Of a stretch of 64,000 nt of DNA, positions 33,700-42,520 are shown in pieces. The position numbers and the translations under genes were made by a program. The DNA comes from Jannaschia sp. GRR-S6-38. Lineage in GTDB: Bacteria > Pseudomonadota > Alphaproteobacteria > Rhodobacterales > Rhodobacteraceae. Within the stretch, counting starts at the first letter, position 1, and every line of letters begins with the position of its first letter. Under the pieces are notes generated by a model, which searched no databases, was not told the DNA's origin, and saw nothing but the letters and a program-made list of their open reading frames with translations. The stretch is from NCBI RefSeq assembly GCF_029853695.1, contig NZ_CP122537.1:434001-498000 (forward strand), given 5' to 3'.

Positions 33700-34271
33700 T
33701 GGCCACGCTGGGCTTCGCCTGCCGCTGTGGAACCCTTCGGGGCGAAATCGCGGACGTGTCGCCCGCGGACATGACGAATATCGTCTGCCACTGCCATGAT
33801 TGCCGCGCGGCCTACACGCATCTCGGCCTCGCCGATCCTGAGAAGGTGGGCATCCTGCAGACCGCGCAGGACCGCATCCGCATCACGCAGGGCGGCGAGA
33901 ATCTGCGGGTCTTCCGCCACAGCCCGCGCGGTGCGCTGCGCTGGTACGCGACCTGCTGCGACACGCCGCTGTTCTATACGCCGCTCAAGCCCCGCCTCGT
34001 GCATGTCGGGGTGAATACCGACCGGCTGGAAGACCCGACCGCCGCCGGCCCCGTGCAGGCCGAGGCCTTCATCCCCGGCGACAATGGAAAGCAGCGCCAC
34101 AAGGGCGCGGGCCGCATGATCGCGCGCATGGCCAAGCGCGTCGCGGCGCATAACCTGTCGGGCAAATGGCGCGAGACGCCCTTCTTCGACGCGGATGGCA
34201 ACCCGGTCGTCGACCCCACCGTGCTCAGCCGGGAGGAGCGCGCCGCGGCGCTGATGGGCGTGCGGCGATGA
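33699..34271 (+). CDS. DUF6151/GFA-like zinc-binding protein
   Basis: 190 residues. The N-terminal Cys pattern FACRCGTLRGEI, IVCHCHDCRAAYTHL, and WYATCCDTPLFY is the Mss4-like zinc fold seen in glutathione-dependent formaldehyde-activating (GFA) relatives. The C-terminal half (HKGAGRMIARMAKRVAAHNL and WRETPFFDADGNPVV) is like the DUF6151 branch. Starts at the ATG overlapping the phaZ stop and itself overlaps the next gene (ATGA). A role in aldehyde or thiol metabolism is possible, not shown. Confidence 0.7.
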   Translation: MATLGFACRCGTLRGEIADVSPADMTNIVCHCHDCRAAYTHLGLADPEKVGILQTAQDRIRITQGGENLRVFRHSPRGALRWYATCCDTPLFYTPLKPRLVHVGVNTDRLEDPTAAGPVQAEAFIPGDNGKQRHKGAGRMIARMAKRVAAHNLSGKWRETPFFDADGNPVVDPTVLSREERAAALMGVRR

Positions 34272-34741
34272 CCGCCCCGACCCTCGGGCACGTGCATCTG
34301 AAGGTCGCCGATCTCGACCGGTCGATCGCCTTCTACCGCGACGTGGTCGGCCTGCAGGTGACGCAGCGCTACGGGCGCGGCGCGGCCTTCCTCTCGGGGG
34401 ACGGCTACCACCATCACCTGGGCCTCAACGTCTGGGAAAGCCGCGGCGCCGAACCCGGCCCGAAGGGCCATCCCGGTCTCTACCACACGGCCTTCCTCTA
34501 TCCCGACCGCGCGGCGCTCGGCGCGGCGGTCAAGCGGGCGAAGGCGGCCGGGGTGGCGCTGACCGGCGCCGCCGATCACGGCGTCAGCGAGGCGGTCTAT
34601 CTCGACGATCCGGACGGCAACGGGGTCGAGCTCTACCGCGACCGCGCGCCCGGGGACTGGCCGCGCGACGCCGATGGCGAACTCGAGATGGTCAATGACT
34701 GGCTCGACGTCGAGGCGCTGCTGGCCGAGGCCGAGGACTAA
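34268..34741 (+). CDS. VOC-family (glyoxalase/extradiol dioxygenase-like) protein
   Basis: 157 residues. Two beta-alpha-beta-beta-beta units: LGHVHLKVADLDRSIAFYRD with metal-ligand His, LSGDGYHHHLGLNVW, LYHTAFLYPDRAALG with His, and VYLDDPDGNGVELYRD with the metal Glu. Length and pattern resemble the CatE/YfiE-like subgroup. The substrate is unknown. The ATGA overlap with the previous gene indicates an operon phaZ, GFA-like, VOC, which ends at the terminator at 34763-34786. Confidence 0.85.
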   Translation: MTAPTLGHVHLKVADLDRSIAFYRDVVGLQVTQRYGRGAAFLSGDGYHHHLGLNVWESRGAEPGPKGHPGLYHTAFLYPDRAALGAAVKRAKAAGVALTGAADHGVSEAVYLDDPDGNGVELYRDRAPGDWPRDADGELEMVNDWLDVEALLAEAED

Positions 34742-34762
34742 CCAGACCCGTCCCAAAAGCGA

Positions 34763-34786
34763 AAGGGCGCCCCGCGAGGCGCCCTT
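34763..34786. terminator. Bidirectional terminator between the VOC gene and the AGCS symporter
   Basis: AAGGGCGCC and GGCGCCCTT (34763-34771, 34778-34786) form a perfect 9-bp stem with a 6-nt loop, between the convergent stops at 34741 and 34810. The A-rich and T-containing flanks allow use on both strands. Confidence 0.8.
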
Positions 34787-34809
34787 CCTGTCTGCCGAGG
34801 CCGCCGCTC

Positions 34810-36384
34810 TCAGGCGGTGGCGTATTTGCGGATCTCTCCGGCCTTCAGCCGCGCGCCGTAGGAGGTCAGCTCGATGCGAACCAGCTTCATCAGGAAGTAG
34901 AGCGCGAAGATGTTGACCACGGCCATGGCGAAGATCGCCGCGTCCGAGAAGTCGATCACCGGCCCGAGGCTCGCCGCCGCGCCGATCACGATGAAGACGC
35001 AGAAGATCAGCTTGAAGACAAGCTCCGTCGTCTTCCCCTCGCCGAAGAGATAGGTCCAAGCCTTCAGCCCATAATAGCTCCACGAGATCATCGTCGAGAA
35101 GGCGAAGAGGATCACCGCAATGGCCAGCACGTAGGGGAACCACGAGATCGAGGACCCGAAGGCCGCCGAGGTCAGCGCCACGCCGGACGTGTCGCCCACC
35201 GTCGCGATGGCCGTGCCCGCCTCGTTGAGCAGGAAGTTGCCCGTCGCCTCGTCCATGATGAGCTGGCCCGAGATGGTGATGACAAGCGCCGTCATCGTGC
35301 AGATGACGACCGTGTCGATCAGCGGCTCGAGCAGCGAGACGAAGCCCTCGGTGATCGGCTCCTTGGTGCGCACCGCCGAGTGGGCGATGGCCGCCGAGCC
35401 GACGCCCGCCTCGTTCGAGAAGGCCGCCCGCTTGAAGCCCTGGATCAGCGCGCCGACGAAGCCGCCTGCCACGCCGAGGCCGGTGAAGGCGCCCGCGAAG
35501 ATCTGGCCGAAGGCCGCGCCGATCATGTCGTAGTTCACGATCAGGATGATGAGGGCCGCGCCGACATACATGATGCCCATGAACGGCACGACCTTCTCGG
35601 TCACCTTGGCGATGGACTTGATGCCGCCGACGATCACCGCGAAGACCACCGCGGCGAAGACAAGGCCGGTGATCCAGCCCGGAAAATCGCCCACGATCCC
35701 CGAGATCTGCGCATGCGCCTGGTTGGCCTGGAACATGTTGCCCCCGCCCAGCGCGCCCAGGATGCAGAAGACCGAGAACAGGATCGCGAGGATCCGGCCG
35801 CCCGGCAGGCCCAGCTCGTCGAAGCCCTTCTGCATGTAATACATCGGCCCGCCCGAGACGGTGCCGTCGGGATACTCGTTGCGGTATTTCACGCCCAGCG
35901 TGCACTCGGTGAATTTCGACGCCATGCCCAGCAGGCCTGCGAGGATCATCCAGAACGTGGCCCCCGGCCCGCCGATGCCGACGGCCACCGCGACGCCCGC
36001 GATGTTGCCCAAGCCCACGGTGCCCGACAGGGCGGTCGCAAGCGCTTGGAAGTGGCTGACCTCGCCCGCGTCGTCGGGATCGGAGTAGTCGCCCTTCACC
36101 AGCGCGATGGAATGGCCGAAGAAGCGGAACTGCACGAAGCCGAAATAGAGCGTGAAGACCGTCGCCGCGACCACCAGCCACATCACGATCCACGGGAATT
36201 CCGTACCCGGGAAGGGTGCGAAGATCAGGCTGACGAAGGGGCCCGTCGCGCTGGCGAAGATCTCGTTGACCTGCTGGTCCAGCGTCAGAGCCTCCGACGG
36301 GGTCGTCGCCTCCTGCGCGCGGGCGGCAGCGGTCATGAGCGTCAATGCGAGCGGTGCGCCCGCGAGTTTCTTGAAGATGTCCAT
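34810..36384 (-). CDS. Sodium/alanine (glycine) symporter, AGCS family
   Basis: 524 residues, ten or more transmembrane segments. AGCS motifs are plain: HFQALATALSGTVGLGNIAGVA, SGGPMYYMQKGF, FSNEAGVGSAAIAHSAVRT, STMISWSYYGLKAW. The N-terminus starts with a signal-peptide-like segment (LALTLMTAAARAQEATTPSE) before the membrane core, as in several alphaproteobacterial AGCS proteins. Imports alanine or glycine with Na+ or H+. The ATG at 36384 follows AAGGAA; UspA lies immediately upstream on the same strand with an 11-base gap and is probably co-transcribed. Confidence 0.92.
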   Translation of the reverse strand: MDIFKKLAGAPLALTLMTAAARAQEATTPSEALTLDQQVNEIFASATGPFVSLIFAPFPGTEFPWIVMWLVVAATVFTLYFGFVQFRFFGHSIALVKGDYSDPDDAGEVSHFQALATALSGTVGLGNIAGVAVAVGIGGPGATFWMILAGLLGMASKFTECTLGVKYRNEYPDGTVSGGPMYYMQKGFDELGLPGGRILAILFSVFCILGALGGGNMFQANQAHAQISGIVGDFPGWITGLVFAAVVFAVIVGGIKSIAKVTEKVVPFMGIMYVGAALIILIVNYDMIGAAFGQIFAGAFTGLGVAGGFVGALIQGFKRAAFSNEAGVGSAAIAHSAVRTKEPITEGFVSLLEPLIDTVVICTMTALVITISGQLIMDEATGNFLLNEAGTAIATVGDTSGVALTSAAFGSSISWFPYVLAIAVILFAFSTMISWSYYGLKAWTYLFGEGKTTELVFKLIFCVFIVIGAAASLGPVIDFSDAAIFAMAVVNIFALYFLMKLVRIELTSYGARLKAGEIRKYATA

Positions 36385-36395
36385 GCGATGTTCCT

Positions 36396-36833
36396 TCACG
36401 CCACGACGGTCACGGGCACCGAAGCGCTCATGACCAGGTTGGAAGTGGAGCTGCCGAAGACGCGCTGCGCGAAGCCGCCTTCGGAGGAGCGGGCGACGAC
36501 GATTTGCGAGGCGCCCTTGTCCTTGCAGACGCGATTGAGGGTCTGCGCCACGTCGCCGTGCCGCACGATCCCTTCGGCTTTCATGCCGCCATCGGTGAGC
36601 TTCTTGACCGCCGGGTCGATGATCCGGTCATGGGCGAGCTTCAGCTCCTCCTCCCGGCGCTTGTGACGCTCGGCATTCTCCTCCGGGGTCTGGAACGAAA
36701 ACGGCGACCATTCGACGACATAGACCACGATCAATTCGCAGTCGCCGATCAACTCGGCCAGGTGCCTGGCATGCGCCAGCGCCCGTTCTCCCGATGCGTG
36801 GCCGTCCAGGCCCACCACGAGCTTTGTTGTCAT
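36396..36833 (-). CDS. Universal stress protein (UspA family)
   Basis: 145 residues. TTKLVVGLDGHASGERALAHA is the N-terminal strand-loop of the Usp fold; the nucleotide-binding loop appears as ARSSEGGFAQRVFGSSTSNLV followed by VPVTVVA. The ATP-type motif G-x2-G-x9-G-S/T is partly preserved (SEGG...FGSST). Expected to be cytosolic and to tune stress responses or transport. Its gene leads the symporter gene, a recurrent pairing (transporter with UspA) suggesting nucleotide-dependent regulation. Confidence 0.88.
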   Translation of the reverse strand: MTTKLVVGLDGHASGERALAHARHLAELIGDCELIVVYVVEWSPFSFQTPEENAERHKRREEELKLAHDRIIDPAVKKLTDGGMKAEGIVRHGDVAQTLNRVCKDKGASQIVVARSSEGGFAQRVFGSSTSNLVMSASVPVTVVA

Positions 36834-36906
36834 GACTGTCCTCTCTCCTGTCCGCTTTCGCCCCTTCGAGAGGCGGCGGAGGCTGTTGGAGACCGGATTC
36901 GACCGG

Positions 36907-36926
36907 CCCCTAAGTTACCCTAGGGG
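36907..36926. repeat. Inverted repeat upstream of the UspA gene
   Basis: CCCCTA-N8-TAGGGG (36907-36912 and 36921-36926), a perfect 6-bp dyad about 75 bases upstream of the UspA start. It could be a regulator-binding site. No known operator consensus is matched. Confidence 0.3.
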
Positions 36927-36976
36927 AAAGGATGTCATAAAGCGCGCATCATTGTTGCGAGGCCCCGGAACGCAGC

Positions 36977-37000
36977 GGGGCGGCCCCGAAGGACCGCCCC
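36977..37000 (-). terminator. Hairpin after the aapP gene
   Basis: GGGGCGG / CCGCCCC arms (36977-36983, 36994-37000) just past the stop of the ABC ATPase gene at 37026. No U-run is visible. Probable transcript 3' end of the transporter operon. Confidence 0.45.
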
Positions 37001-37025
37001 GACGCCGTGGCGAAGCCCGTGCGCC

Positions 37026-37805
37026 TCAGTGTCCGAGGATCTGGCTCAGGAACAGCTTGGTGCGCTCGTTCTGCGGGTTCTTGAAGAAGGATTCCGGCTC
37101 GTTCTGTTCGACGATCTGGCCGGCATCCATGAAGATGACGCGGTTGGCGACCTGGCGCGCGAAGCCCATCTCGTGGGTCACGCAGAGCATCGTCATCCCC
37201 TCCTCGGCGAGCTGGATCATCGTATCCAGCACCTCCTTGATCATCTCGGGGTCGAGGGCCGAGGTCGGCTCGTCGAACAGCATGATGCGGGGCCGCATGC
37301 AGAGGCTTCGCGCGATGGCGACCCGCTGCTGCTGACCGCCCGAGAGTTGGCCGGGATACTTGTCAGCCTGCTCGGGGATCTTGACCTTCTCGAGGAAGTG
37401 CATCGCCGTCTCTTCCGCCTCCCGCTTAGGGATCTTGCGGACCCAGATCGGGGCCAGCGTGCAGTTCTCCATGATCGTCAGGTGCGGGAAGAGGTTGAAG
37501 TGCTGGAAGCACATCCCGACTTCGGAGCGGATCCGGTCGATGTTCTTGAGATCCGACGATAGCGGGGTGCCGTCGACGACGATCGACCCCTGCTGGTGCT
37601 CCTCGAGCGCGTTGATGCAGCGGATCAGCGTCGACTTGCCCGAGCCCGAGGGCCCGCAGATCACGATCCGCTCGCCCCGCTGCACGGTCAGGTCGATATC
37701 GCGCAGCACGTGGAACGACCCGTACCACTTGTTCATGTTCTTGATTTCGATGGCCACCTCGTCGGAGACGGTCATGCCCTGCGGATTGGTGTCAGCCATA
37801 GCCAT
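37026..37805 (-). CDS. aapP: Polar amino-acid ABC transporter ATP-binding protein
   Basis: 259 residues. Walker [10 protein letters not shown] (residues 51-59), Q-loop [13 protein letters not shown], signature [15 protein letters not shown], Walker [16 protein letters not shown] and switch His in [14 protein letters not shown]. It is the ATPase of the glutamate/glutamine/aspartate/asparagine type system (BztD in Rhodobacter capsulatus, AapP in rhizobia). Start at 37805; a second Met codon is two residues inside. It is the last gene of the substrate-binding protein, two permeases, ATPase operon. Confidence 0.94.
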   Translation of the reverse strand: MAMADTNPQGMTVSDEVAIEIKNMNKWYGSFHVLRDIDLTVQRGERIVICGPSGSGKSTLIRCINALEEHQQGSIVVDGTPLSSDLKNIDRIRSEVGMCFQHFNLFPHLTIMENCTLAPIWVRKIPKREAEETAMHFLEKVKIPEQADKYPGQLSGGQQQRVAIARSLCMRPRIMLFDEPTSALDPEMIKEVLDTMIQLAEEGMTMLCVTHEMGFARQVANRVIFMDAGQIVEQNEPESFFKNPQNERTKLFLSQILGH

Positions 37806-37818
37806 GGTTCAGGCCCCC

Positions 37819-39114
37819 TCAGTGATGGTCGGTCTGCAGCTGGCGTTCGAGCCACTGCGAGTATTGCGAAATGCCGTAGCAGACGACGAAGAACAGAACG
37901 CAGGCCGCGGCCCACAGCTCCCAGTAGACGCCCACCCAGTCGGTCGAGGACAGGATCGGTCCGCGGATCATCCCCACGAGGTCGAACATCGAAATGATCG
38001 AGACCAGCGTGGTGTCCTTGAACAGACCCACCGCCACGTTGACGATGCCCGGGATCGAGATCTTCAGCGCCTGCGGCAGGATCACGAGCTGCATCGCCTG
38101 CGCATAGTCGAGCCCGAGGCTGTCGGCGGCCTCGTACTGACCCTTCGGTAGCGCGGCCAGGCCGCCGCGGATCACCTCGGCGATATAGGCCGATGCGAAG
38201 AGCGTGATCATGATGATCACCCGCAGGATCAGGTCGAAATTCGTCCCCGGCGGCAGGAAGTAGGCCAGCACCACGTTCGCCACGAAGAGCAGCGTGATCA
38301 GCGGCACGCCGCGCACGAACTCGATGAAGATCACGCAGACATATTTGATAAGCGGCATGCGCGACTGCCGGCCCAGCGCCAGGAGGATGCCGATGGGCAG
38401 CGACAGGGACACGCAGACGATGCCGAGGATCAGGTTCAGCATGAAGCCGCCCATGTTCCGGCTCTCCACCGGCTCGAGCGCCAGCAGGTTCGGGAAGGCC
38501 GCGGTGACGAAGCCGCCCAGCCACCAGGTCGCGGCGGCGCCCACCACGAAGGCGGCGAGGCCCGCGGCGAAGTTCACGTGCTCGCCGCGCTGGAAGGCCA
38601 GGTAGCCGACGGCCAGTCCCAAGAGCGCGAAGGTCGGGATCAGCAGCGAGCCGCCCCAGATCAGCCAATAGGCCAGGAACGGATAGAGCGCGGTCAGGAT
38701 CAGCAGCTTGCGCGGCAGATTGATGAACAGGACCTGCGGCACCGCGATGAAGAGCAGCACGAAGGCCAGCGTCGGCCGCCAGTAGAGCTCGGACGGGTAT
38801 TCGAACCCGAAGAGAAGCTGGTTCCAGCGCTCGCCCAGCACCGCGAAGCAGCCGCCGCCGGTGTCGCCGATAATCTCACGGCAATCGCGGATCGACGAGC
38901 CCTCCCAGGTGCCGTTGACGATCCAGGGGATCAGGCCCGACAGCAGCCAGTAGACCACGTAGAGCCCCAGCAGCGTCATGATCGTGTTGAACGGGCCCGA
39001 GAATAGGTTCTCGCGAACCCATTTCACCGCGCCGGTCTCGGTGACCGGGGGCGGCGCGGGCGGGATCTCGGTCTCGCGGACGAAGGCGACGGATTGGGCG
39101 TGCGTATCGCTCAT
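37819..39114 (-). CDS. aapM: Polar amino-acid ABC transporter permease, AapM/BztC type
   Basis: 431 residues. Long N-terminal half with four membrane segments and a periplasmic loop containing a Cys pair (IRDCREIIGDTGGGCFAV), then the conserved permease core GFMLNLILGIVCVSLSLPIG, EFVRGVPLITLLFVANV, SAYIAEVIRGGLAALPKGQYE (EAA loop), and LPQALKISIPGIVN. The unusually long N-terminal halves of both permeases are characteristic of the Aap/Bzt systems. It follows aapQ with one base between stop and start. Confidence 0.93.
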   Translation of the reverse strand: MSDTHAQSVAFVRETEIPPAPPPVTETGAVKWVRENLFSGPFNTIMTLLGLYVVYWLLSGLIPWIVNGTWEGSSIRDCREIIGDTGGGCFAVLGERWNQLLFGFEYPSELYWRPTLAFVLLFIAVPQVLFINLPRKLLILTALYPFLAYWLIWGGSLLIPTFALLGLAVGYLAFQRGEHVNFAAGLAAFVVGAAATWWLGGFVTAAFPNLLALEPVESRNMGGFMLNLILGIVCVSLSLPIGILLALGRQSRMPLIKYVCVIFIEFVRGVPLITLLFVANVVLAYFLPPGTNFDLILRVIIMITLFASAYIAEVIRGGLAALPKGQYEAADSLGLDYAQAMQLVILPQALKISIPGIVNVAVGLFKDTTLVSIISMFDLVGMIRGPILSSTDWVGVYWELWAAACVLFFVVCYGISQYSQWLERQLQTDHH

Positions 39115-39115
39115 C

Positions 39116-40417
39116 TCAGCGCTCCTTCAGCCGGACGGAGTTGTTGTAGATGTTCATGAAGAACGAGATCAGCAGGCTGATCGTCAGGTAGAAGAGCATC
39201 AAGAGCAGGATGGACTCGATCGCCCGCCCCGTCTGGTTCAGCGTAATGCCCCCCAGGGTCGCCGTCAGGTCCATGTAGCCCACGGCGATGGCCAGCGAGG
39301 AGTTCTTCGTGATGTTGAGATATTGCGAGATCAGCGGCGGGATGATGACTCGCAGCGCTTGCGGCAGAACCACCAGGTTCATGATCCGCCGCGGGCGCAG
39401 GCCCAGAGCGGCCGCGGCCTCGGTCTGGCCCTTCGAGATGGCCAGGATGCCCGCGCGCACGTTCTCGGCGATGAAGGCGCCGGTGTAGATCGACAGCGCC
39501 AACCACAGCGCGATCAGCGATCCGCGCATCAGGATGCCGCCCTGGAAGTTGAAGCCGCGCAGTTCCGGGACCTCCCAGGACAGGCCCATGAACCAGCAGA
39601 CCAAGGTGATCGGCACGATCCAGACGGCCAGCGTCGGCCAGAACGTCGCCGGCCGTTTGCCGGTCGCCTCCTGCGTGCGGTTGGCCCAGTTCAGGATCGC
39701 GCGCGCCGCGAAGAAGGACCCGGCCAGGACGGCCAGGATCACCAGCCAGTCCAGCAGCGCCCCCTGCGTTGCGGCCAGCTCGAACGCATCCGCGTCGGTG
39801 GCGCCCTGCGACAGCGCCTCTTCGTCGGTCAGGCCGAAGCCGTTGGTGAAATAGGGGCGCGGCACGTAGACGCCGCGGTTCGTCGCCGCGATCACCCCGA
39901 AGAGCGGCGAGGCCGTCGCCTCCTCGCCCCGGAAGTCCCGCGGCTGCGGGAAGACGTTCGCGACGACGGTGAAGATGATGATGATCCAGATGAGGACCGG
40001 AATGTTGCGGAAGGCCTCGACATAGACGGCCATCAGCTTGGAGATGATCCAGTTCTTCGACAGGCGCAGCACGCCCGCGATCACGCCCAGCACCGTCGCG
40101 GTCACGCAGGCCAGGAAGGCCACGATCAGCGTGTTCAGCGCCCCCACGATGGTCGCCCGCAGATGCGTCGACTGGCTGTCATAGGGAATGGGCTGCTGGT
40201 TGATGTCGTAGCCCGAAGGCGCCGCGAGGAAGTCGTAGCTCAGGTCCTGGCCCAGATCGGCGAGGTTCGCGAGCAGGTTCGAGATCAGATACCCGATCCC
40301 GAGCACGAGAAGCACCAGCGTGATGACCTGGAAGGTGATCGAACGATAGCGCGTGTCGCTGATCAGCTTGCCGAGGCGGAATCCGTCGTCCCGCGGCGGA
40401 TCGGTCATGATCGTCAT
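39116..40417 (-). CDS. aapQ: Polar amino-acid ABC transporter permease, AapQ/BztB type
   Basis: 433 residues. Membrane protein with EAA loop AENVRAGILAISKGQTEAAA, LPQALRVIIPPLISQYLNI and the AapQ-type periplasmic region (LAAPSGYDINQQPIPYD). Forms a heterodimer with AapM in the inner membrane. The N-terminal start at 40417 follows GGGGA; a second in-frame ATG is at 40408. Separated from aapJ by 145 bases that carry a stem-loop (40525-40549). Confidence 0.93.
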   Translation of the reverse strand: MTIMTDPPRDDGFRLGKLISDTRYRSITFQVITLVLLVLGIGYLISNLLANLADLGQDLSYDFLAAPSGYDINQQPIPYDSQSTHLRATIVGALNTLIVAFLACVTATVLGVIAGVLRLSKNWIISKLMAVYVEAFRNIPVLIWIIIIFTVVANVFPQPRDFRGEEATASPLFGVIAATNRGVYVPRPYFTNGFGLTDEEALSQGATDADAFELAATQGALLDWLVILAVLAGSFFAARAILNWANRTQEATGKRPATFWPTLAVWIVPITLVCWFMGLSWEVPELRGFNFQGGILMRGSLIALWLALSIYTGAFIAENVRAGILAISKGQTEAAAALGLRPRRIMNLVVLPQALRVIIPPLISQYLNITKNSSLAIAVGYMDLTATLGGITLNQTGRAIESILLLMLFYLTISLLISFFMNIYNNSVRLKER

Positions 40418-40524
40418 CTGTTTTCCCCGTGTTCCCGTCGGGCGGAGCGGCCGCTTGGGCCGCCGATGCCGGGGACGTTTGCCGCCCCTCGGATCCCCGA
40501 GAGATTATCGTTTCAGCTGTGGAA

Positions 40525-40549
40525 AGGGGCGCGGCATGACCGCGCCCCT
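40525..40549 (-). other. Perfect hairpin in the aapJ-aapQ intergenic region
   Basis: AGGGGCGCGG / CCGCGCCCCT (40525-40534 and 40540-40549), 10 bp with a 5-nt loop, located 14 bases after the binding-protein stop. Such structures between a binding-protein gene and its permeases commonly protect the upstream mRNA or attenuate transcription, giving excess binding protein. The function here is inferred. Confidence 0.65.
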
Positions 40550-40562
40550 GACCGAAATCGTC

Positions 40563-41582
40563 TTACCGGAAGGGCGGCGAGTAGAGCAGCCCGCCCTCGG
40601 TGTACTGCGCGTTCAGGCCGCGCGAGAGGCCGATCGCCGTTTCCTCGCCGATATTGGTCGAGAAGACCTCGCCGTAGTTGCCGACGGCGGCGATGGCGCG
40701 ACGGGCCCACTCATTGTCGAGACCCATCATGGCGCCCAGCTCGCCCTCGGTGCCCAGCAGGCGGTTCACCTCGGGGTTGTCGCCCGGCGCGGCGGCCAGC
40801 TCCTCGACGTTCTCACTGGTCACGCCGTACTCTTCGGCGGCGATCAGGGCGTTGAGCGTCCACTTGACGATGTCGAACCACTCCGAGTCGCCGTGACGGA
40901 CCAGCGGGCCCAGCGGCTCCTTGGAAACGACCTCGGGCAGGATCACGCTGTCGGCGGGGTTCTCGAAGCCCGCGCGCTGCGCGGCCAGGGCCGAGCGGTC
41001 GGTGGTGTAGACGTCGCAGGCACCGGCCAGGTACTGCTGAACGGCCTCGGCGCCGGTCTCGATCGGAACGGGCTCGTAGGACATGCCGTTCACGCGGAAG
41101 TAGTCCGCGAGGTTCAGCTCGGTCGTCGTGCCGGTCTGGATGCAGACCGTCGCGCCGTCGAGCTCGGTGGCCGAGGACACGCCCAGCGCGGCCGGGACCA
41201 TGAAGCCCTGGCCGTCATAGTAGTTGATGCCGGTGAAGTCGAACTTCAGGTCGGTGTCGCGCGAGAAGGTCCAGGTGGTGTTCCGGGCCAGCATGTCGAT
41301 TTCGCCCGAGGCGAGCGACGTGAAGCGCGTTTTGCCGGTGGTCGGCACGAAGGTCACGGCGGTCGCGTCGCCCAGGACCGCGGCGGCGACGGCGCGGCAG
41401 ACGGCCACGTCGAAGCCCTGCCATTCGCCATTGGCGTCGGGCTCGGCGAAGCCCGGGACACCGGTCGTCACGCCGCAGTTCAGCGTCCCGCGGGCCTTGA
41501 CGTCGTCCAGAGTCGCAGCCGAGGCGGCCGCGGCAGCCAGACCGGCGAAGGCCACGGTGCCGAGAAATACGGATTTCTTCAT
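40563..41582 (-). CDS. aapJ: Periplasmic polar amino-acid-binding protein
   Basis: 339 residues with signal peptide (MKKSVFLGTVAFAGLAAAAASA). The mature protein has the type 2 solute-binding fold; landmarks are GTLNCGVTTGVPGFAEPD, GFDVAVCRAVAAAVLGD, RNTTWTFSRDTDLKFDF and GTEGELGAMMGLDNEWARR, which agree with AapJ/BztA. First gene of the operon; AGGAAGAGGTAACTA precedes the ATG. The GC-rich leader contains a palindrome at 41637-41650. Confidence 0.94.
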   Translation of the reverse strand: MKKSVFLGTVAFAGLAAAAASAATLDDVKARGTLNCGVTTGVPGFAEPDANGEWQGFDVAVCRAVAAAVLGDATAVTFVPTTGKTRFTSLASGEIDMLARNTTWTFSRDTDLKFDFTGINYYDGQGFMVPAALGVSSATELDGATVCIQTGTTTELNLADYFRVNGMSYEPVPIETGAEAVQQYLAGACDVYTTDRSALAAQRAGFENPADSVILPEVVSKEPLGPLVRHGDSEWFDIVKWTLNALIAAEEYGVTSENVEELAAAPGDNPEVNRLLGTEGELGAMMGLDNEWARRAIAAVGNYGEVFSTNIGEETAIGLSRGLNAQYTEGGLLYSPPFR

Positions 41583-41636
41583 TAGTTACCTCTTCCTGAT
41601 GGACCGCGCCCTCTCCCCGAAGGCGCGGCGCCGACC

Positions 41637-41650
41637 CCCGATGCATCGGG
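41637..41650. promoter_or_regulatory. 14-bp perfect palindrome in the aapJ leader
   Basis: CCCGATGCATCGGG, self-complementary, about 55-68 bases upstream of the aapJ ATG. Position and symmetry fit an operator for a dimeric regulator, or a small transcript hairpin. No known consensus is matched. Confidence 0.35.
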
Positions 41651-41809
41651 ACCGGCAGTTCTGACGTGAGGATGTTCATCCCCCTCACTGCCGCGAAAGA
41701 GGCCAGATGGGGCTGGGAAGGTCAAGGGACGATGCCGCATTAAGGGGCAGACGCCTCGGAAAGCGTCAGCCTGCCCCCGGTGCTGCCTGCCAAGGCGGCG
41801 GCCGGCGCA

Positions 41810-42520
41810 TCAGCCCGCGCGCAGAAGCTCGAGGTAGCGCGCGGCCTGCAGGAAGGCGGCCCGGCGCGAGGCGGTCAGCTTCTGCTCCTCCTCGTCGGGG
41901 CCCCATTGCTCGATTTGCCAATCCTCGTCGATGCGCGAGGCCCGCCAGAGCGTCTCGATATCCTGCTCCGCCATCGCGGCCAGCCCGAGGACGAGGCTGC
42001 CCGAAAGCGTGACGAATTCGCTCAGCGCCGTCAGCTCCCAGGCCGACAGCGCCGCGACCCGCGCGTGGAGCGCCTCGGTCGCGTTGGCGGGCTGGGCGGC
42101 CGGCATGACGCCTTCGGTCACCGCCAGCCGCGCGCCCAGCGCCTCGGCGGCCCAGTCGAGCATCGGGTCCCAGGCCGCGCACTGGCGCGCGACCAGCTCG
42201 GCCGGGCCGGCGGCGCGGTAGGACAAGAGGTCCGAGCCGCCATATTCCGCCAGATGCGCGGCGACGGCCTCCGCCTGCGGCATGACCTTGTCGAGCGTGC
42301 TGTTCACCGCCCGCGTGAGCGGCATCGACAGCGGGTCGATCACCTCCGCCTGGGCGTCCCATTCCGCGGCGACGCCCCCGGCCAGCGCGCGCGACGGCAT
42401 GATGAGTTCGGTCTTGGACGGGCTCTTCACCGGGCGGCCGTCCAGGCGGACAGTGTAGCCGCCCGCGACCTCCTCGACGGTGGCGGCGGTCCAGAAGCGG
42501 CGGGCCTTCCACTCGCTCAT
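41810..42520 (-). CDS. ATP12-family F1-ATPase assembly chaperone
   Basis: 236 residues. The N-terminal KARRFWTAATVEEVAGGYTV with LDGRPVKSPSKTELIMPS is the ATP12 start pattern, followed by DPLSMPLTRAVNSTLDKV, YGGSDLLSYRAAGPAELV and WDPMLDWAAEALGARL. ATP12 binds unassembled F1 alpha subunit, and alphaproteobacteria are its only bacterial source. The ATGA overlap with the pseudouridine synthase gene upstream suggests co-expression. Stop at 41810. Confidence 0.9.
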   Translation of the reverse strand: MSEWKARRFWTAATVEEVAGGYTVRLDGRPVKSPSKTELIMPSRALAGGVAAEWDAQAEVIDPLSMPLTRAVNSTLDKVMPQAEAVAAHLAEYGGSDLLSYRAAGPAELVARQCAAWDPMLDWAAEALGARLAVTEGVMPAAQPANATEALHARVAALSAWELTALSEFVTLSGSLVLGLAAMAEQDIETLWRASRIDEDWQIEQWGPDEEEQKLTASRRAAFLQAARYLELLRAG

